Positions 48,954 to 58,130 are shown, counted from the first letter of the stretch. The stretch: 64,000 nucleotides of DNA from Dactylosporangium aurantiacum (GCF_000716715.1 NZ_JNYJ01000008.1:186001-250000), one strand, 5' to 3'. Notes: generated by a model from the sequence alone, not told the origin. A program made the numbers and translations.

Positions 48954-50204
48954 TCAGCTGGCGCTCGTCTCGCGGGCCGACTGGAACACGTCCGCCGCCG
49001 CCAGTTCGCTGATCACCGCGTTCAGCTCGTCGATCTGCTCGTCGGTGTTCGCGGCCGTGACCTGCACCCGGAACCCCACCTGGTCGCGTGGCACGCCCGG
49101 ATACGGCGCGAGGGTCACGAACAGCCCGCGCCGCCACAGCAGCTCCGACACCTCGACGAGGTCGCGGTCCAGGGCGATCGGCAGCTCGATGATCGGGGTG
49201 TCGTCGGTGTTCGGGGTGAAGATGCCGAGGCCGCGGACGTGCTGCAGCACGCGGGTCGACATCCGGTGCAGGTCGGCGCGCAGCTTGTCGCCGCGCTCGG
49301 CGTTGACGTCGAAGCCGGCCAGGACCGTGGCGAGGGACGCGGTCGGTGACGGGCCCGAGTACAGGTACGGGGCGGCGGCGGACTTGAGGCGGTTCTTCAG
49401 CACGGTCGGCACCGCGAGGAAGGCCAGCAGCGACGAGTACGCCTTGGAGAACCCGCCGACGAGCACGACGTCGTCGTAGGACTCGCCGAAGTACCGCACG
49501 ATGCTGTTGCCGCGGGTGCCGTACGGCGAGGTCTCGTCCGACGCGCGCTCGCCGATGACGCCGAAGCCGTGCGCGTCGTCGACGTACAGGATCGCCCCGT
49601 GCGCCCGGCACAGGTCCAGGTACGTGGCGATGCGCGGGATGTTGCCGGTCATGCTGTTGACGCCGTCCATGCAGACCAGGACCGGGCCGGGCAGGTCGGT
49701 GGCGAGCAGCGAGGCCAGCTCGTCGATCGTCTTGAACCGTTTCACTGTGGCACCCAGACCACGGGCGTGCACGCAGCCGTCCCAGATGGTCTTGTGCGCG
49801 CGGCTGTCGACGAGCAGCGTGCCCTGCTGCGCGAGGACCGGGATGACCGACAGGTGGATCTGCGTGATCGTGGGCAGCACGAGGGTGTCGGGGGTGCCGA
49901 GCAGGTCGGCGAGGCGTTCCTCGATCTGCGGGTACAGCGCCGGGTTGCCCAGCATCCGCGACCAGCTGGGGTGGGTGCCCCAGCGGCGCAGCTCGCCCTC
50001 GACGGCGTCGATGATCTGCGGCTCGAGGTCGAAGCCGAGGTAGTTGCACGACGCCCAGTCGGTGAGCCAGTGCTCGCCGACGCGGATCCTGCGGCCGTCG
50101 ATCTCGTCGATGACGGCGTCGTAGTAGCGGGTGCTGGCGCGCAGGTGGGCGATGCCGCTGTAGCGCGGGTCGTCGTCGACAGCAGCGGCGAGGTGGTTGA
50201 GCAC
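48954..50204 (-). CDS. Alpha-oxoamine synthase-like PLP aminotransferase
   Basis: A 416-residue fold-type I PLP enzyme of the KBL/BioF/CqsA group. LGNPALYPQIEERLADLLG, CMDGVNSMTGNIPRIATYLDLCRAHGAILYVDDAHGFGVIG (PLP-binding Asp and His) and VVLVGGFSKAYSSLLAF (Lys that binds PLP) are seen. These enzymes join an amino acid to an acyl-CoA with loss of CO2. No biotin or sphingolipid gene is near, so it is not clearly BioF. GTG 50204 has GGAGG four bases upstream. It is 22 bp behind the GGDEF-EAL gene on the same strand, which suggests a shared transcript and perhaps a signalling lipid. Confidence 0.82.
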   Translation of the reverse strand: MLNHLAAAVDDDPRYSGIAHLRASTRYYDAVIDEIDGRRIRVGEHWLTDWASCNYLGFDLEPQIIDAVEGELRRWGTHPSWSRMLGNPALYPQIEERLADLLGTPDTLVLPTITQIHLSVIPVLAQQGTLLVDSRAHKTIWDGCVHARGLGATVKRFKTIDELASLLATDLPGPVLVCMDGVNSMTGNIPRIATYLDLCRAHGAILYVDDAHGFGVIGERASDETSPYGTRGNSIVRYFGESYDDVVLVGGFSKAYSSLLAFLAVPTVLKNRLKSAAAPYLYSGPSPTASLATVLAGFDVNAERGDKLRADLHRMSTRVLQHVRGLGIFTPNTDDTPIIELPIALDRDLVEVSELLWRRGLFVTLAPYPGVPRDQVGFRVQVTAANTDEQIDELNAVISELAAADVFQSARETSAS

Positions 50205-50226
50205 AAATCCTCCGTGGGCCCTATGG

Positions 50227-53200
50227 TCAGGCCGCCGTCCGACTTCCCCGTTGAAGCCCCGACGCTTCCTCCAACAACCATTGACTCGCGTCACCGTAGC
50301 TCAACGGCCTGGAGAACAAGTACCCCTGCCCCAAATGGCAGCCCATCGTCACCAGCAGGTCACGCTCAGCCTCGGTTTCGATGCCTTCGGCCACGATCTG
50401 CAGCTGCAGGATCGCGGCGAGCTGCACGATCATGTCGACGACGGCGTGCTGCTCGGCGGAGGACGCGATGGTGTCGATGAAGCTCTTGTCGAGCTTGAGC
50501 ACGTCGACGGGGAGGCGGCGCAGGTACGACAGCGACGAGAACCCGGTGCCGAAGTCGTCGATGGCGATGCGGACGCCGGCCTCGCGCAGCTCGGCGAGCT
50601 CGGCGGCGACCTCGCCGTCGTCGTGCAGCAGCAGGCTCTCGGTCATCTCCAGCAGCAGGCTCGCCGGCGGCAGGCCCATCCGGTCGATCTCCTGCAGCAC
50701 CCAGCGGGCGAAGCCCTGCTCCCGGCCGCGGAACTGGCGGGCGGAGACGTTGACCGACACGTACACGTCCTCGCCGGGGTGCAGCAGGCGCCACTGCGCG
50801 GCGGCCTCGACCGCGTTGCGCAGCACCCACGCACCGAGCGGCACGATGAGGCCGCTCTCCTCGGCGACGGAGATGAACTCGGCCGGGGGCACCATGCCGC
50901 GGGTCGGGTGGTTCCACCGCACGAGGGCCTCGAAGCCGTGGGTGCGGCGGTCGCCGATGGCGACGATCGGCTGGAAGTGCAGCAGGAACGCGCCGTCGGC
51001 GATGGCCCGGTCCAGGTCGGCGCGCAGCTTGTGCCGCTCGACGACGGCGCTGTGCAGCGACGACTCGTAGCGCCGCCAGCGGTCCTTGCCGGCGTCCTTG
51101 GCGACGTACACGGCGAGGTCGGCGTGGCGCAGCAGGTCCTGGGCGTCGGCGGCCTCGGCGGTCGTGGCCACCCCGATGCTGGCGGTGGCGGTGACGTCGC
51201 CGTGCGGCAGCTCGAACGGGGCGGCGAAGCTCGCGAGGACCTTCTCCGCGACGCGTTCGACGTCGGCGGCGGTGCCGGCGCGGCGGACCAGCGCGGCGAA
51301 CTCGTCGCCGCCGAGGCGGGCGACGGTGCCGGCCGCGCCGTAGGAGCCGTCGACGGAGCGCAGCGCCTCGGTGAGCCGCTTGCCGACCGCGACGAGCAGC
51401 GCGTCGCCGGCGCTGTGGCCGAGGGTGTCGTTGACGACCTTGAAGTCGTCGAGCTCCATGATGAGCACGCCGACCGTCGCGCCGTTCTCGGCGCCGGAGC
51501 TGACCGCCTCCTGCACCCGCCCGAGGAACACCTCGCGGTTCGGCAGGCCGGTCAGGGCGTCGAAGGTGGCGCGCTGGTACAGCTCCGCCTGCAGCCGGCT
51601 GCGTTCGGTGACGTCGCGGAGGGTGACGACGATGCCGCCGACGGTCGGCTCGCCGCGCAGGTCGCGGAAGGTGGCCTCGACCAGGGCGGGCCGGCCGTCG
51701 GCACCGACCACGCGCAGGTCGTCGCCGGGGCGGTCGACGCCGCGGGTGCGCAGCTCGTGCAGGCGGCGGTCGACCTCGACGAGGCTCTCCTTCGCGAACG
51801 CCATCGGCAGCGGGGTGCCGTCGAGCTCGTCGCTGCCGAACAGGGCCCGCGCCGACGGGCTGGCGTAGCGGATCTGGTCGTGGTCGCCGACGATGAGGAT
51901 GACGTCGGCGGTCTCCAGCACGAGGGTGCGGAAGTACGCCTCGCTGTTGCGCCGGCCGATCTCCTCGCCGAGGGCGATGCGTTCCAGGGCGAGGGCGGCC
52001 TGGGTGGCGAGGATCTGCGCGGCCTCCTGCACGCCGACGAGCGTCACCTCGTCCGAGGCGATGTAGAGCGCCCGTCCCGACTCGCGGCCCTCGACCGGCG
52101 CCAGGGGGCAGCAGAGGGTGACCTCGAAGTCACCGAGCTCCTCGGCGAGCGCCGGGGCGAGGCTGCGCGTGTACGGCATCGACACGGCCCCGTCGCCGGC
52201 CGGGGCGAGCACGACCCGGTGCGGCCGGCCGAGGGGCAGCAGCTCGGCGATCGCGGTGCGCGCCGTCGCCGTGACGCCGGCCTCGTCGGTCGCCATGAGC
52301 AGCGCCGCACCGGCCCGGCGCAGCCGGCGCTCGCGCTGCACGGTGCGCCGCTGCACGTTGACGGCCCGGCCGAGGCGCAGCAGCACCATGCCGGACAGCA
52401 GCGCCGAGGAGGCGGCGATGACGGTGGCGTCGTGGACCTCGCCGGTGCGCATCTCGAAGTACAGCACGCACGGCGCGATGAACAGGGCCAGCCCGAGCAG
52501 CAGCAGCCGGCCGAAGTGCTCCTCGCCGGCGCGGTGCACCTTGGGCTCGGTGAGGTCGCGCATGGACGGGTGCAGCGCCGCGACGCCCCACAGCACGTAG
52601 AACGCGGCCCATCCGAGGTCGACCGGGCCGCCGGTCTCCCAGACGCCGTTGAGCTGCTTGAGCCCGTAGCCGACGTCGGCGCTGAGCAGGCCGATCCCGC
52701 CGGCGGCCAGCAGCAGCAGGGCCGGGCTGCGCCGCACGGTGCTGATGAGCCGCGCGCCGACGGCGAGCACGACGATGTCGGCCAGGGGATAGGCGATGGA
52801 GATGCTCTTCTCCAGCACCGACAGGGCCGGGTCCTCGACGTAGGGCCGGATGAGGAAGATGTACGACAGCAGCCCGAGCCCGGCGGTGACGGTGACCGCG
52901 TCGTACAGGCCGTTCGGGTCGCGCCGGGCCACCCCGATGTGGATCAGGCCGATGAGCGCGGCCGCGATCAGCACGTACACGGCCAGGTAGAAGCCGTCGG
53001 CGACGGACGGGAAGCCCTGCCGGTCCAGCACGCGGGTGAGCACGTCGGCGATGAGGTCGCCGGTGATGAACGAGGCGACGGCGCCGGCGAGCAGGAACCA
53101 GGGTGCGCGGCGGCGGGGCCGGTTGATGCGCACGCCGGTGACGATGGCCGCGACGCTGAGCCCGCCGATCGCCGACCACAGGACCAGGTGCAGGGAGGGC

Positions 53201-53271
53201 AGCGCGAAATTGGCCGCCACGAGGGCAGCCATGATCACGCAGTAGCCGGCCAGCACCCTACGCGGCGACAC
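50227..53271 (-). CDS. Membrane-bound GGDEF-EAL c-di-GMP protein with PAS domain
   Basis: A 1014-residue protein. Residues 1-310 hold about eight to ten membrane helices. A GAF-like region follows, then a PAS domain near 460-575 (YFRTLVLETADVILIVGDHDQIRYASPSARALFG). GGDEF lies near 575-745 with the motif ARLGGDEFAAL intact, and EAL near 755-1005 with GFEALVRWNHP and IDDFGTGFSSLSYLRRLPVD. Both cyclase and phosphodiesterase residues look complete. GTG 53271 has GGGAGG five bases upstream. It would set c-di-GMP levels in response to a membrane or redox cue. Confidence 0.93.
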   Translation of the reverse strand: MSPRRVLAGYCVIMAALVAANFALPSLHLVLWSAIGGLSVAAIVTGVRINRPRRRAPWFLLAGAVASFITGDLIADVLTRVLDRQGFPSVADGFYLAVYVLIAAALIGLIHIGVARRDPNGLYDAVTVTAGLGLLSYIFLIRPYVEDPALSVLEKSISIAYPLADIVVLAVGARLISTVRRSPALLLLAAGGIGLLSADVGYGLKQLNGVWETGGPVDLGWAAFYVLWGVAALHPSMRDLTEPKVHRAGEEHFGRLLLLGLALFIAPCVLYFEMRTGEVHDATVIAASSALLSGMVLLRLGRAVNVQRRTVQRERRLRRAGAALLMATDEAGVTATARTAIAELLPLGRPHRVVLAPAGDGAVSMPYTRSLAPALAEELGDFEVTLCCPLAPVEGRESGRALYIASDEVTLVGVQEAAQILATQAALALERIALGEEIGRRNSEAYFRTLVLETADVILIVGDHDQIRYASPSARALFGSDELDGTPLPMAFAKESLVEVDRRLHELRTRGVDRPGDDLRVVGADGRPALVEATFRDLRGEPTVGGIVVTLRDVTERSRLQAELYQRATFDALTGLPNREVFLGRVQEAVSSGAENGATVGVLIMELDDFKVVNDTLGHSAGDALLVAVGKRLTEALRSVDGSYGAAGTVARLGGDEFAALVRRAGTAADVERVAEKVLASFAAPFELPHGDVTATASIGVATTAEAADAQDLLRHADLAVYVAKDAGKDRWRRYESSLHSAVVERHKLRADLDRAIADGAFLLHFQPIVAIGDRRTHGFEALVRWNHPTRGMVPPAEFISVAEESGLIVPLGAWVLRNAVEAAAQWRLLHPGEDVYVSVNVSARQFRGREQGFARWVLQEIDRMGLPPASLLLEMTESLLLHDDGEVAAELAELREAGVRIAIDDFGTGFSSLSYLRRLPVDVLKLDKSFIDTIASSAEQHAVVDMIVQLAAILQLQIVAEGIETEAERDLLVTMGCHLGQGYLFSRPLSYGDASQWLLEEASGLQRGSRTAA

Positions 53272-53714
53272 GCATCCCTCCCGACCGTCACGGTGGCGGC
53301 CCCGACGCTACCCAGTGACACCCGTAAACGCCCCATCGGCACGGGGCCGGTCCCATTTAGGCTTTTTGGCGAGGGGAGCCATCGGCCTGCCCTCACCGTA
53401 GATTGTTTGCTGCCGAATGAGGAATACCTTGCAAGCAGGTGCCATGTGGCGCCGACCAGGGTTTTTGCGGCATTCGAGGGCTATGTGGAGTTTGCCGTAC
53501 CCAGCCCTGTCGATCTTGGGTACCGGCTGCGGTCGCGCCATCTACGGTGCGCAATCGTTCACGAATTCATTCACTTCATTCGGCAAAAGGTAACTTTCAC
53601 GCCATCTCGGCGCATCACCGCTGGTCGCCGCCGCGACCGGCGCCGGTGCGTGGACCGGTGGACGGCGCCCGCCGTACGGTCGGCCTTCCCGTGACCCCCG
53701 GAAGGACCAGCACC
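53272..53714. other. AT-richer intergenic region between GGDEF-EAL and cellulase genes
   Basis: About 440 bp of clearly lower GC than its surroundings, especially 53340-53620. It must hold the divergent promoters of both neighbours; TTGTTT and TACCTT with a 16-bp gap (53402-53429) are a weak plus-strand candidate. An open plus-strand frame includes VHEFIHFIRQ, but no family was recognised and there is no ribosome-binding site. No CebR-type cellulose operator (TGGGAGCGCTCCCA) was seen. Confidence 0.55.
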
Positions 53715-55118
53715 GTGCTCCGATCGCTTCGAAAGTGGCAGACGGCGGTCGCCGCGCTCGCCGCCGTCACCGCCGGCACCGCCGGGCTGTGGCTGGCCGG
53801 CGGCGGCTCGGCCAGCGCCGGCACCATCAGCGGCACGTTCTACCGTGACCCCGACTCGCAGGTGGTGCGCTGGCTCGCGGCCAACCCCGGCGACTCGCGC
53901 GCCGCCCTGATCCGCGACCGCATCGGCGTGCAGCCGCAGTCGCGCTGGTTCACCAACCCCAACACCGCCGCCACCACCAGCGGGGTGCAGTCCTACGTCG
54001 GCGCCGCCAACGCCGCCGGACAGATCCCCGTCGTCGTCGCCTACGCCATCCCCAACCGCGACTGCGGCGGCGCCTCCGCCGGCGGGACGACGAACCTGAC
54101 CGAGTACGCGGCGTGGGTGCGCGCGTTCGCCGCCGGGCTGGGCAACCGCACCGCCGTGGTGGTGCTCGAGCCGGACTCCCTGGCGCTGCAGACCTGCCTG
54201 GACAGCGCCGGCGTGGCCGCCCGCGCCAACGCACTGGCCAACGCGGTCACCACCATCAAGCAGGCGAACCCGCAGGCGAAGGTGTACCTCGACGCCGGCC
54301 ACTCCGCCTGGAACTCCGCCGGCGAGCAGGCCAACCGGCTCGTCGCCGCGGGCGTGCGCAACGCCGACGGCTTCTACAGCAACGTGTCGAACTTCCGCAC
54401 CACCTCGGACGAGATCGCGTACGGCCGCAACGTCCTCAACGCGATCGGCGCCGGGAACCTGCACCAGATCATCGACACCAGCCGCAACGGCCGCGGCCCG
54501 AACGGCAGCCAGTGGTGCGACCCGTCCGGCCGCGGTGTCGGCGTCGCCCCGACCACCAACACCGGCGAGGCGACCGTCGACGCGTTCGTCTGGGTCAAGC
54601 TCCCCGGTGAGGCCGACGGGTGCGCCGCCGCGGCCGGGCAGTTCGTGCCGGACCTGGCGTACCAGCTGGCGCTGAACGGGGTCGTGTCGTCCCCGCCGCC
54701 GTCCTCGCCCTCGGCGTCGCAGTCGCAGTCGCCGTCGGCGTCCGCGTCGCCGTCGAAGTCGCCGTCCTCGTCGCCGTCCTCGTCGCCGTCGGCGCCGACC
54801 GGCACCGGGTGCTCGGTGGCGTACCGGGTCGACAGCCAGTGGAACAACGGCTTCACCGCGACCGTGACGATCACCAACCGCGGCCCGGCCGCCGTCAACG
54901 GCTGGACGCTCACCTTCACGTTCCCCGGTGACCAGCGCATCAGCAACGCCTGGAACGCCACCGCGACGCAGAGCGGGACGTCGGTCTCGGTCCGTGACGG
55001 CGGCTGGAACGGCAGCATCCCCGTCGGGGGCACCGCCAGCTTCGGCTTCCAGGCCGGCTACTCGGGCACGAACGCCGCCGCCACCGGCTTCAAGCTCAAC
55101 GGCACCACCTGCTCCTGA
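53715..55118 (+). CDS. Secreted GH6 cellulase with CBM2
   Basis: A 467-residue secreted enzyme. The signal peptide runs to about residue 36 (VAALAAVTAGTAGLWLAGGGSASA). The GH6 catalytic domain, about 40-322, has AYAIPNRDCGGASAGG, VVVLEPDSLALQTC (acid Asp), AKVYLDAGHSAWN, NVSNFRTTSDE, IIDTSRNGRGPNGSQWCDPSGRG and FVWVKLPGEADG. A Ser/Pro linker (about 325-362) joins a cellulose-binding CBM2 (NNGFTATVTITNRGPAAVNGWTLTFTFPG ending in C). The open cleft and short length suit an endoglucanase. GTG 53715 follows GGAAGG; GTG 53691 is an alternative. A perfect 13-bp terminator hairpin follows. Confidence 0.94.
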   Translation: MLRSLRKWQTAVAALAAVTAGTAGLWLAGGGSASAGTISGTFYRDPDSQVVRWLAANPGDSRAALIRDRIGVQPQSRWFTNPNTAATTSGVQSYVGAANAAGQIPVVVAYAIPNRDCGGASAGGTTNLTEYAAWVRAFAAGLGNRTAVVVLEPDSLALQTCLDSAGVAARANALANAVTTIKQANPQAKVYLDAGHSAWNSAGEQANRLVAAGVRNADGFYSNVSNFRTTSDEIAYGRNVLNAIGAGNLHQIIDTSRNGRGPNGSQWCDPSGRGVGVAPTTNTGEATVDAFVWVKLPGEADGCAAAAGQFVPDLAYQLALNGVVSSPPPSSPSASQSQSPSASASPSKSPSSSPSSSPSAPTGTGCSVAYRVDSQWNNGFTATVTITNRGPAAVNGWTLTFTFPGDQRISNAWNATATQSGTSVSVRDGGWNGSIPVGGTASFGFQAGYSGTNAAATGFKLNGTTCS

Positions 55119-55124
55119 CCGGCC

Positions 55125-55160
55125 GGCGGGGCCGGGGTCGTCGGCGGCCCCGGCCCCGCC
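55125..55160. terminator. Strong bidirectional hairpin terminator
   Basis: GGCGGGGCCGGGG (55125-55137) pairs perfectly with CCCCGGCCCCGCC (55148-55160), six bases after the cellulase stop. It lies between convergent genes and may stop both. Confidence 0.8.
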
Positions 55161-55233
55161 CCGGCGGCAGCGACGTCGTGGCCGGAGGGCGTCACCGGCG
55201 CCCCCGGCCACGCCGCTGCCGCCCGCCGGACCG

Positions 55234-56409
55234 TCAGCGGCGTCCGGCGGCCACCAGCGGCACCAGCGCGAGGGCGCCGGTGAGGGCGGCCACGAGCAGC
55301 ACTCCCCCGGCCGCCCACGCCCCGAACAACGCCAGCGCCGACAGCTCCGTGGCCAGGGCCGCCACCGACGTGACGGTGGCCCGCGACGCGCCGTCGACCA
55401 CCCGCTGCAGCCGGGCGTCGACGAGGACCAGGACGTAGCGGTAGCCGCCGTAGAAGACCGCCACGAGCACGATCCCGGCCGGCACCCGCAGCACCCCGGC
55501 CGCAGCGAGCGCCGTGGCGGCGGCGCCGAGCAGTGCCGACTGCAGCGCCGGCGGCGGTGTTGCGGTGTACGCGACCAGCCCGGCCCCCGCCGCGCCGCCC
55601 AGCGTGACGACGAGGACCAGCACCGGGTTCAGCCCGGTCGGCACGCCCCAGCCGGCGGCGAGGAGCGAGAAGTACTCGTCGACCGCGTCGAGCCCCGCGA
55701 TCGCCGCCAGGGCGAGGACCGCGACCCGCACCGCCGGCACGCGGGCCGCCTGCCCGACCCCGTCCCGCAGCGTGGCGAGATACCCCCGCGGCCCGTCGTC
55801 CTCCGGGGTGCCGTCCGGCACCGCCACGGTGCCCGGCGCGGGCGTGGCGGGTGGGCGCAGGCGCAGGGCGAGGGCGGCGGCGCACAGGCAGACGGCGACG
55901 CTGACCCAGCCGACCAGGGCGTAGCCGCCGGCGGGGAACAGCAGCGCCGCCGCGCCGGCCGCGGGCACCTGGGCGAGGAGGCCGGCGGCGGCGACCCGGC
56001 CGGCGACGCGGGCGTACCGGTCCTGCGCCCCGGCGGCGGCGAGGCCGTCGTAGAGCAGCGCCTCCAGGGCACCGCTGGACAGGGCGCCGCCGACGCCCCA
56101 GACGACGAAGCCGGCGGCGAACACCCATCCGCCGGGCGCCACCGTCCACAGGGCGAACGCGGCCGCCTGCAGCAGTCCGGCCGCGACGAGCGCGCCGCGG
56201 CGCGACCACCGGTCGGCGAGCGCGCCGGTGGGCACCTCGGCGAGGATCCCGGTGCCCGACCACAGGGCGAACAGCAGCGAGATCTGCCCGTCGCCGAGCC
56301 CGGTGTCGGTGAACAGCAGCGCGTACAGCGAATACAGCGGCAGGGCGTCGGACAGCAGCGCCCAGCCGACCGCGCGCCGCGCGAACCGGCCGGCGGGATC
56401 GGTGGTGCG
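55234..56409 (-). CDS. MFS transporter with damaged or unusual start
   Basis: A 12-helix major facilitator. GTGILAEVPTGALADRWSRRGALVAAG is the motif A region after helix 2. The reading frame supports a full first helix (RAVGWALLSDALPLYSLYALLF), as homologues have, but no standard start codon lies before it: ATG 56424 is in frame and is followed after four codons by TGA (56410-56412). The coordinates given begin just after that TGA. GTG 56235 would give a shorter protein lacking the first two helices. So either translation starts at a rare codon, or the gene carries a nonsense or frameshift mutation. The cargo is unknown. Confidence 0.7.
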   Translation of the reverse strand, partial: RTTDPAGRFARRAVGWALLSDALPLYSLYALLFTDTGLGDGQISLLFALWSGTGILAEVPTGALADRWSRRGALVAAGLLQAAAFALWTVAPGGWVFAAGFVVWGVGGALSSGALEALLYDGLAAAGAQDRYARVAGRVAAAGLLAQVPAAGAAALLFPAGGYALVGWVSVAVCLCAAALALRLRPPATPAPGTVAVPDGTPEDDGPRGYLATLRDGVGQAARVPAVRVAVLALAAIAGLDAVDEYFSLLAAGWGVPTGLNPVLVLVVTLGGAAGAGLVAYTATPPPALQSALLGAAATALAAAGVLRVPAGIVLVAVFYGGYRYVLVLVDARLQRVVDGASRATVTSVAALATELSALALFGAWAAGGVLLVAALTGALALVPLVAAGRR

Positions 56410-56534
56410 TCAACCGAACGGCATGCCCGGCACGCTACCGCGCACCCGCCGCGGCGGCGCGCGGTTTTCCCACCGCCGGCACACCGCCCGGCCGGCACGT
56501 CACGGCGCGGCGCACCGTCCGGCGGGCGGAGCGT

Positions 56535-58031
56535 TCAGCCGGTCAGGGACCGGGCGAACGCGTCGGCGATCGGGCCCGTGACGTCCTGGCCGGCGCCCTC
56601 GACGTACACGCAGAACGCGACGTCGCCCTGGACCCGCACCGACATCCCGGGCACCGTCAGCGGGCCGGTGACCGCCGGGCCCTCCACGGCCGGTGGACCC
56701 GGTGACGGCTCGATGACCAGCACCGGCTGGCGCCAGCGCCCCCTGGCGACGGCAGCGGCGGCGGCCGCGTACACCAGCGGGGACCCGACCACGCCCGACG
56801 GCGTGACCCGGCCGGTGAACATGTCGGCGCCGAGCCTCCACTGGGCCCCGAAGCCGGCGGCGGCGCCGTCGACGCCGAGCGGCGGGCTCGGCACCTCGGC
56901 GAGGAACGCGAGGTTGTACCCGGCGGCGTCGGGACCGTTCGCGGCGGCGAGGACGGCGCCGTCGCCGACCCGGACCGCGACCAGCGCCGAACGGCTCGCC
57001 GTGGCCGCCAGGGCCGTCTCCGCCGCCTGCTGCGTCCTCACCTCGACGGTGGTGCGCACCTTCGCCCCGTCGACCGCCGGCGCGGTGTACAGCACCTGCT
57101 CCTTGGCCAGGACCTCGAGCCGCGGCGTGCCGCGCAGGGCGGTGTCGTACCGGCGCTGCAGCCCGGTGAGCCCGGTGACGTCGCCGGGGCGCAGGGTCCC
57201 GCCGCTGGCGTCGATGAGCTCCTTCGTCGCCGGGCCGGACGTGCCGAGCAGGGCCCGGCCGAACGTGCGGGTCAGCGGCAGCGACAGGGTCCCGGCTCTG
57301 GTGGTGACCCCGTCGGTGGCGGCGAGGTCCCGCTCGATCTCGGCGTAGTCGCGTTTGCGCAGGGTGACGAGATCGACGAACGCGTCGGGCTTGGCCGCCC
57401 GGATCCGCGCCGGCAGCGCCGACACGTCGACCGGCACCCGCACCGAGCGGAACACCACGTCGAGCCGCTGCACCAGGGCGTCGACGTCGCGCACGAGGCG
57501 GGGCTCGACCCCCACGTACACGACGGGGACCTCGGACACGATCGGCGTGCCGTCGGCGGCCAGGACCAGCCCGCGCGTGGCGGGCGTGGCGCGCAGCGTC
57601 ATCCGCGCACCGTCCGGCAGGTCCGGGTGCACGACGGCGGGGCCCAGGTAGACCGCCCAGCGCCCGTCGATGCGGCGGGCCTCCAGGGTCGTCTCGTACG
57701 CCCAGTGCCGCCCGTCCGGCAGCGTCCAGTCGACACCGGCGGTGGCCTTGGCGTCGTTCTTGCGCACGGTCGCGGCACCGTGCCGGGCCACCACCGGGCG
57801 GCGGGCGGCGAGGTCGCCCTCGGTGTCGGCGAGCAGCCGCCGGGCCGCGTCGGCGGGCAGCGGCTGCCCCGCGGGCGTGCGCAGCTCGACGCCGGTGAAG
57901 TCGGCGCGCTGCCAGCCGGCGACGAACGCCGCGAACGGGTCCTCGGCGGGCGGGTCGCCGGTGCATCCGGCGGTCGCCAGCAGCAGGGCGGCGACCAGCG
58001 CCCGTCTCACGTGTCGCAGCATCCGTGCCAT
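56535..58031 (-). CDS. Penicillin-binding-protein relative lacking the catalytic core
   Basis: A 498-residue lipoprotein (lipobox ATAGC near residue 23). Residues about 30-145 are an NTF2-like MecA N-terminal domain (DPFAAFVAGWQRADFTGVELRTPAG). A dimerisation domain follows (TRGLVLAADGTPIVSEVPVVYVGVEPR). The transpeptidase region begins normally (VRTTVEVRTQQAAETALAATASRSALVAVRVGDGAVLAAANGP) but passes at once from NLAF to GFGAQWRLGADMFTGRVTPSGVVGSPLVYAAAAAAVARGRW. About 80-120 residues that should hold SxxK and SxN are missing. It cannot be an active transpeptidase and may be a regulatory or structural decoy. The reading frame is intact, so this is not simple decay. Confidence 0.85.
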   Translation of the reverse strand: MARMLRHVRRALVAALLLATAGCTGDPPAEDPFAAFVAGWQRADFTGVELRTPAGQPLPADAARRLLADTEGDLAARRPVVARHGAATVRKNDAKATAGVDWTLPDGRHWAYETTLEARRIDGRWAVYLGPAVVHPDLPDGARMTLRATPATRGLVLAADGTPIVSEVPVVYVGVEPRLVRDVDALVQRLDVVFRSVRVPVDVSALPARIRAAKPDAFVDLVTLRKRDYAEIERDLAATDGVTTRAGTLSLPLTRTFGRALLGTSGPATKELIDASGGTLRPGDVTGLTGLQRRYDTALRGTPRLEVLAKEQVLYTAPAVDGAKVRTTVEVRTQQAAETALAATASRSALVAVRVGDGAVLAAANGPDAAGYNLAFLAEVPSPPLGVDGAAAGFGAQWRLGADMFTGRVTPSGVVGSPLVYAAAAAAVARGRWRQPVLVIEPSPGPPAVEGPAVTGPLTVPGMSVRVQGDVAFCVYVEGAGQDVTGPIADAFARSLTG

Positions 58032-58086
58032 CCCCCGGTCCTCAGTGCACTCCTGTGGAACCGTATCGCCGGGCGGCGGGGTTGTT

Positions 58087-58120
58087 CCCGGTGGCTGTGA
58101 CCCGCGCCACAGCCACCGGG
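58087..58120 (-). terminator. Terminator of sthA
   Basis: CCCGGTGGCTGTG (58087-58099) pairs perfectly with CACAGCCACCGGG (58108-58120) over an eight-base loop, 10 bp after the sthA stop. It isolates sthA from the penicillin-binding-protein relative downstream. Confidence 0.82.
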
Positions 58121-58130
58121 GGACGGCGGG

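Noticed and set aside
48954..50204. Naming the PLP enzyme bioF or kbl
   Set aside because: No biotin or threonine-catabolism gene is near and the sequence alone does not separate the members of this group.
53340..53440. c-di-GMP riboswitch in front of the GGDEF-EAL gene
   Set aside because: Phrases such as GGGCAGGCC and AAAAAGCCTAAA are vaguely similar, but the ordered GEMM core (GGGCAAACC, GCAAAGCC and the second helix) is not there.
50197..53694. Plus-strand open frame of over 1100 codons opposite the GGDEF-EAL gene
   Set aside because: It mirrors the codon bias of the real gene on the other strand and shows no domain.
53540..53714. CebR cellulose operator upstream of the GH6 gene
   Set aside because: TGGGAGCGCTCCCA or a near match was not found in the region.
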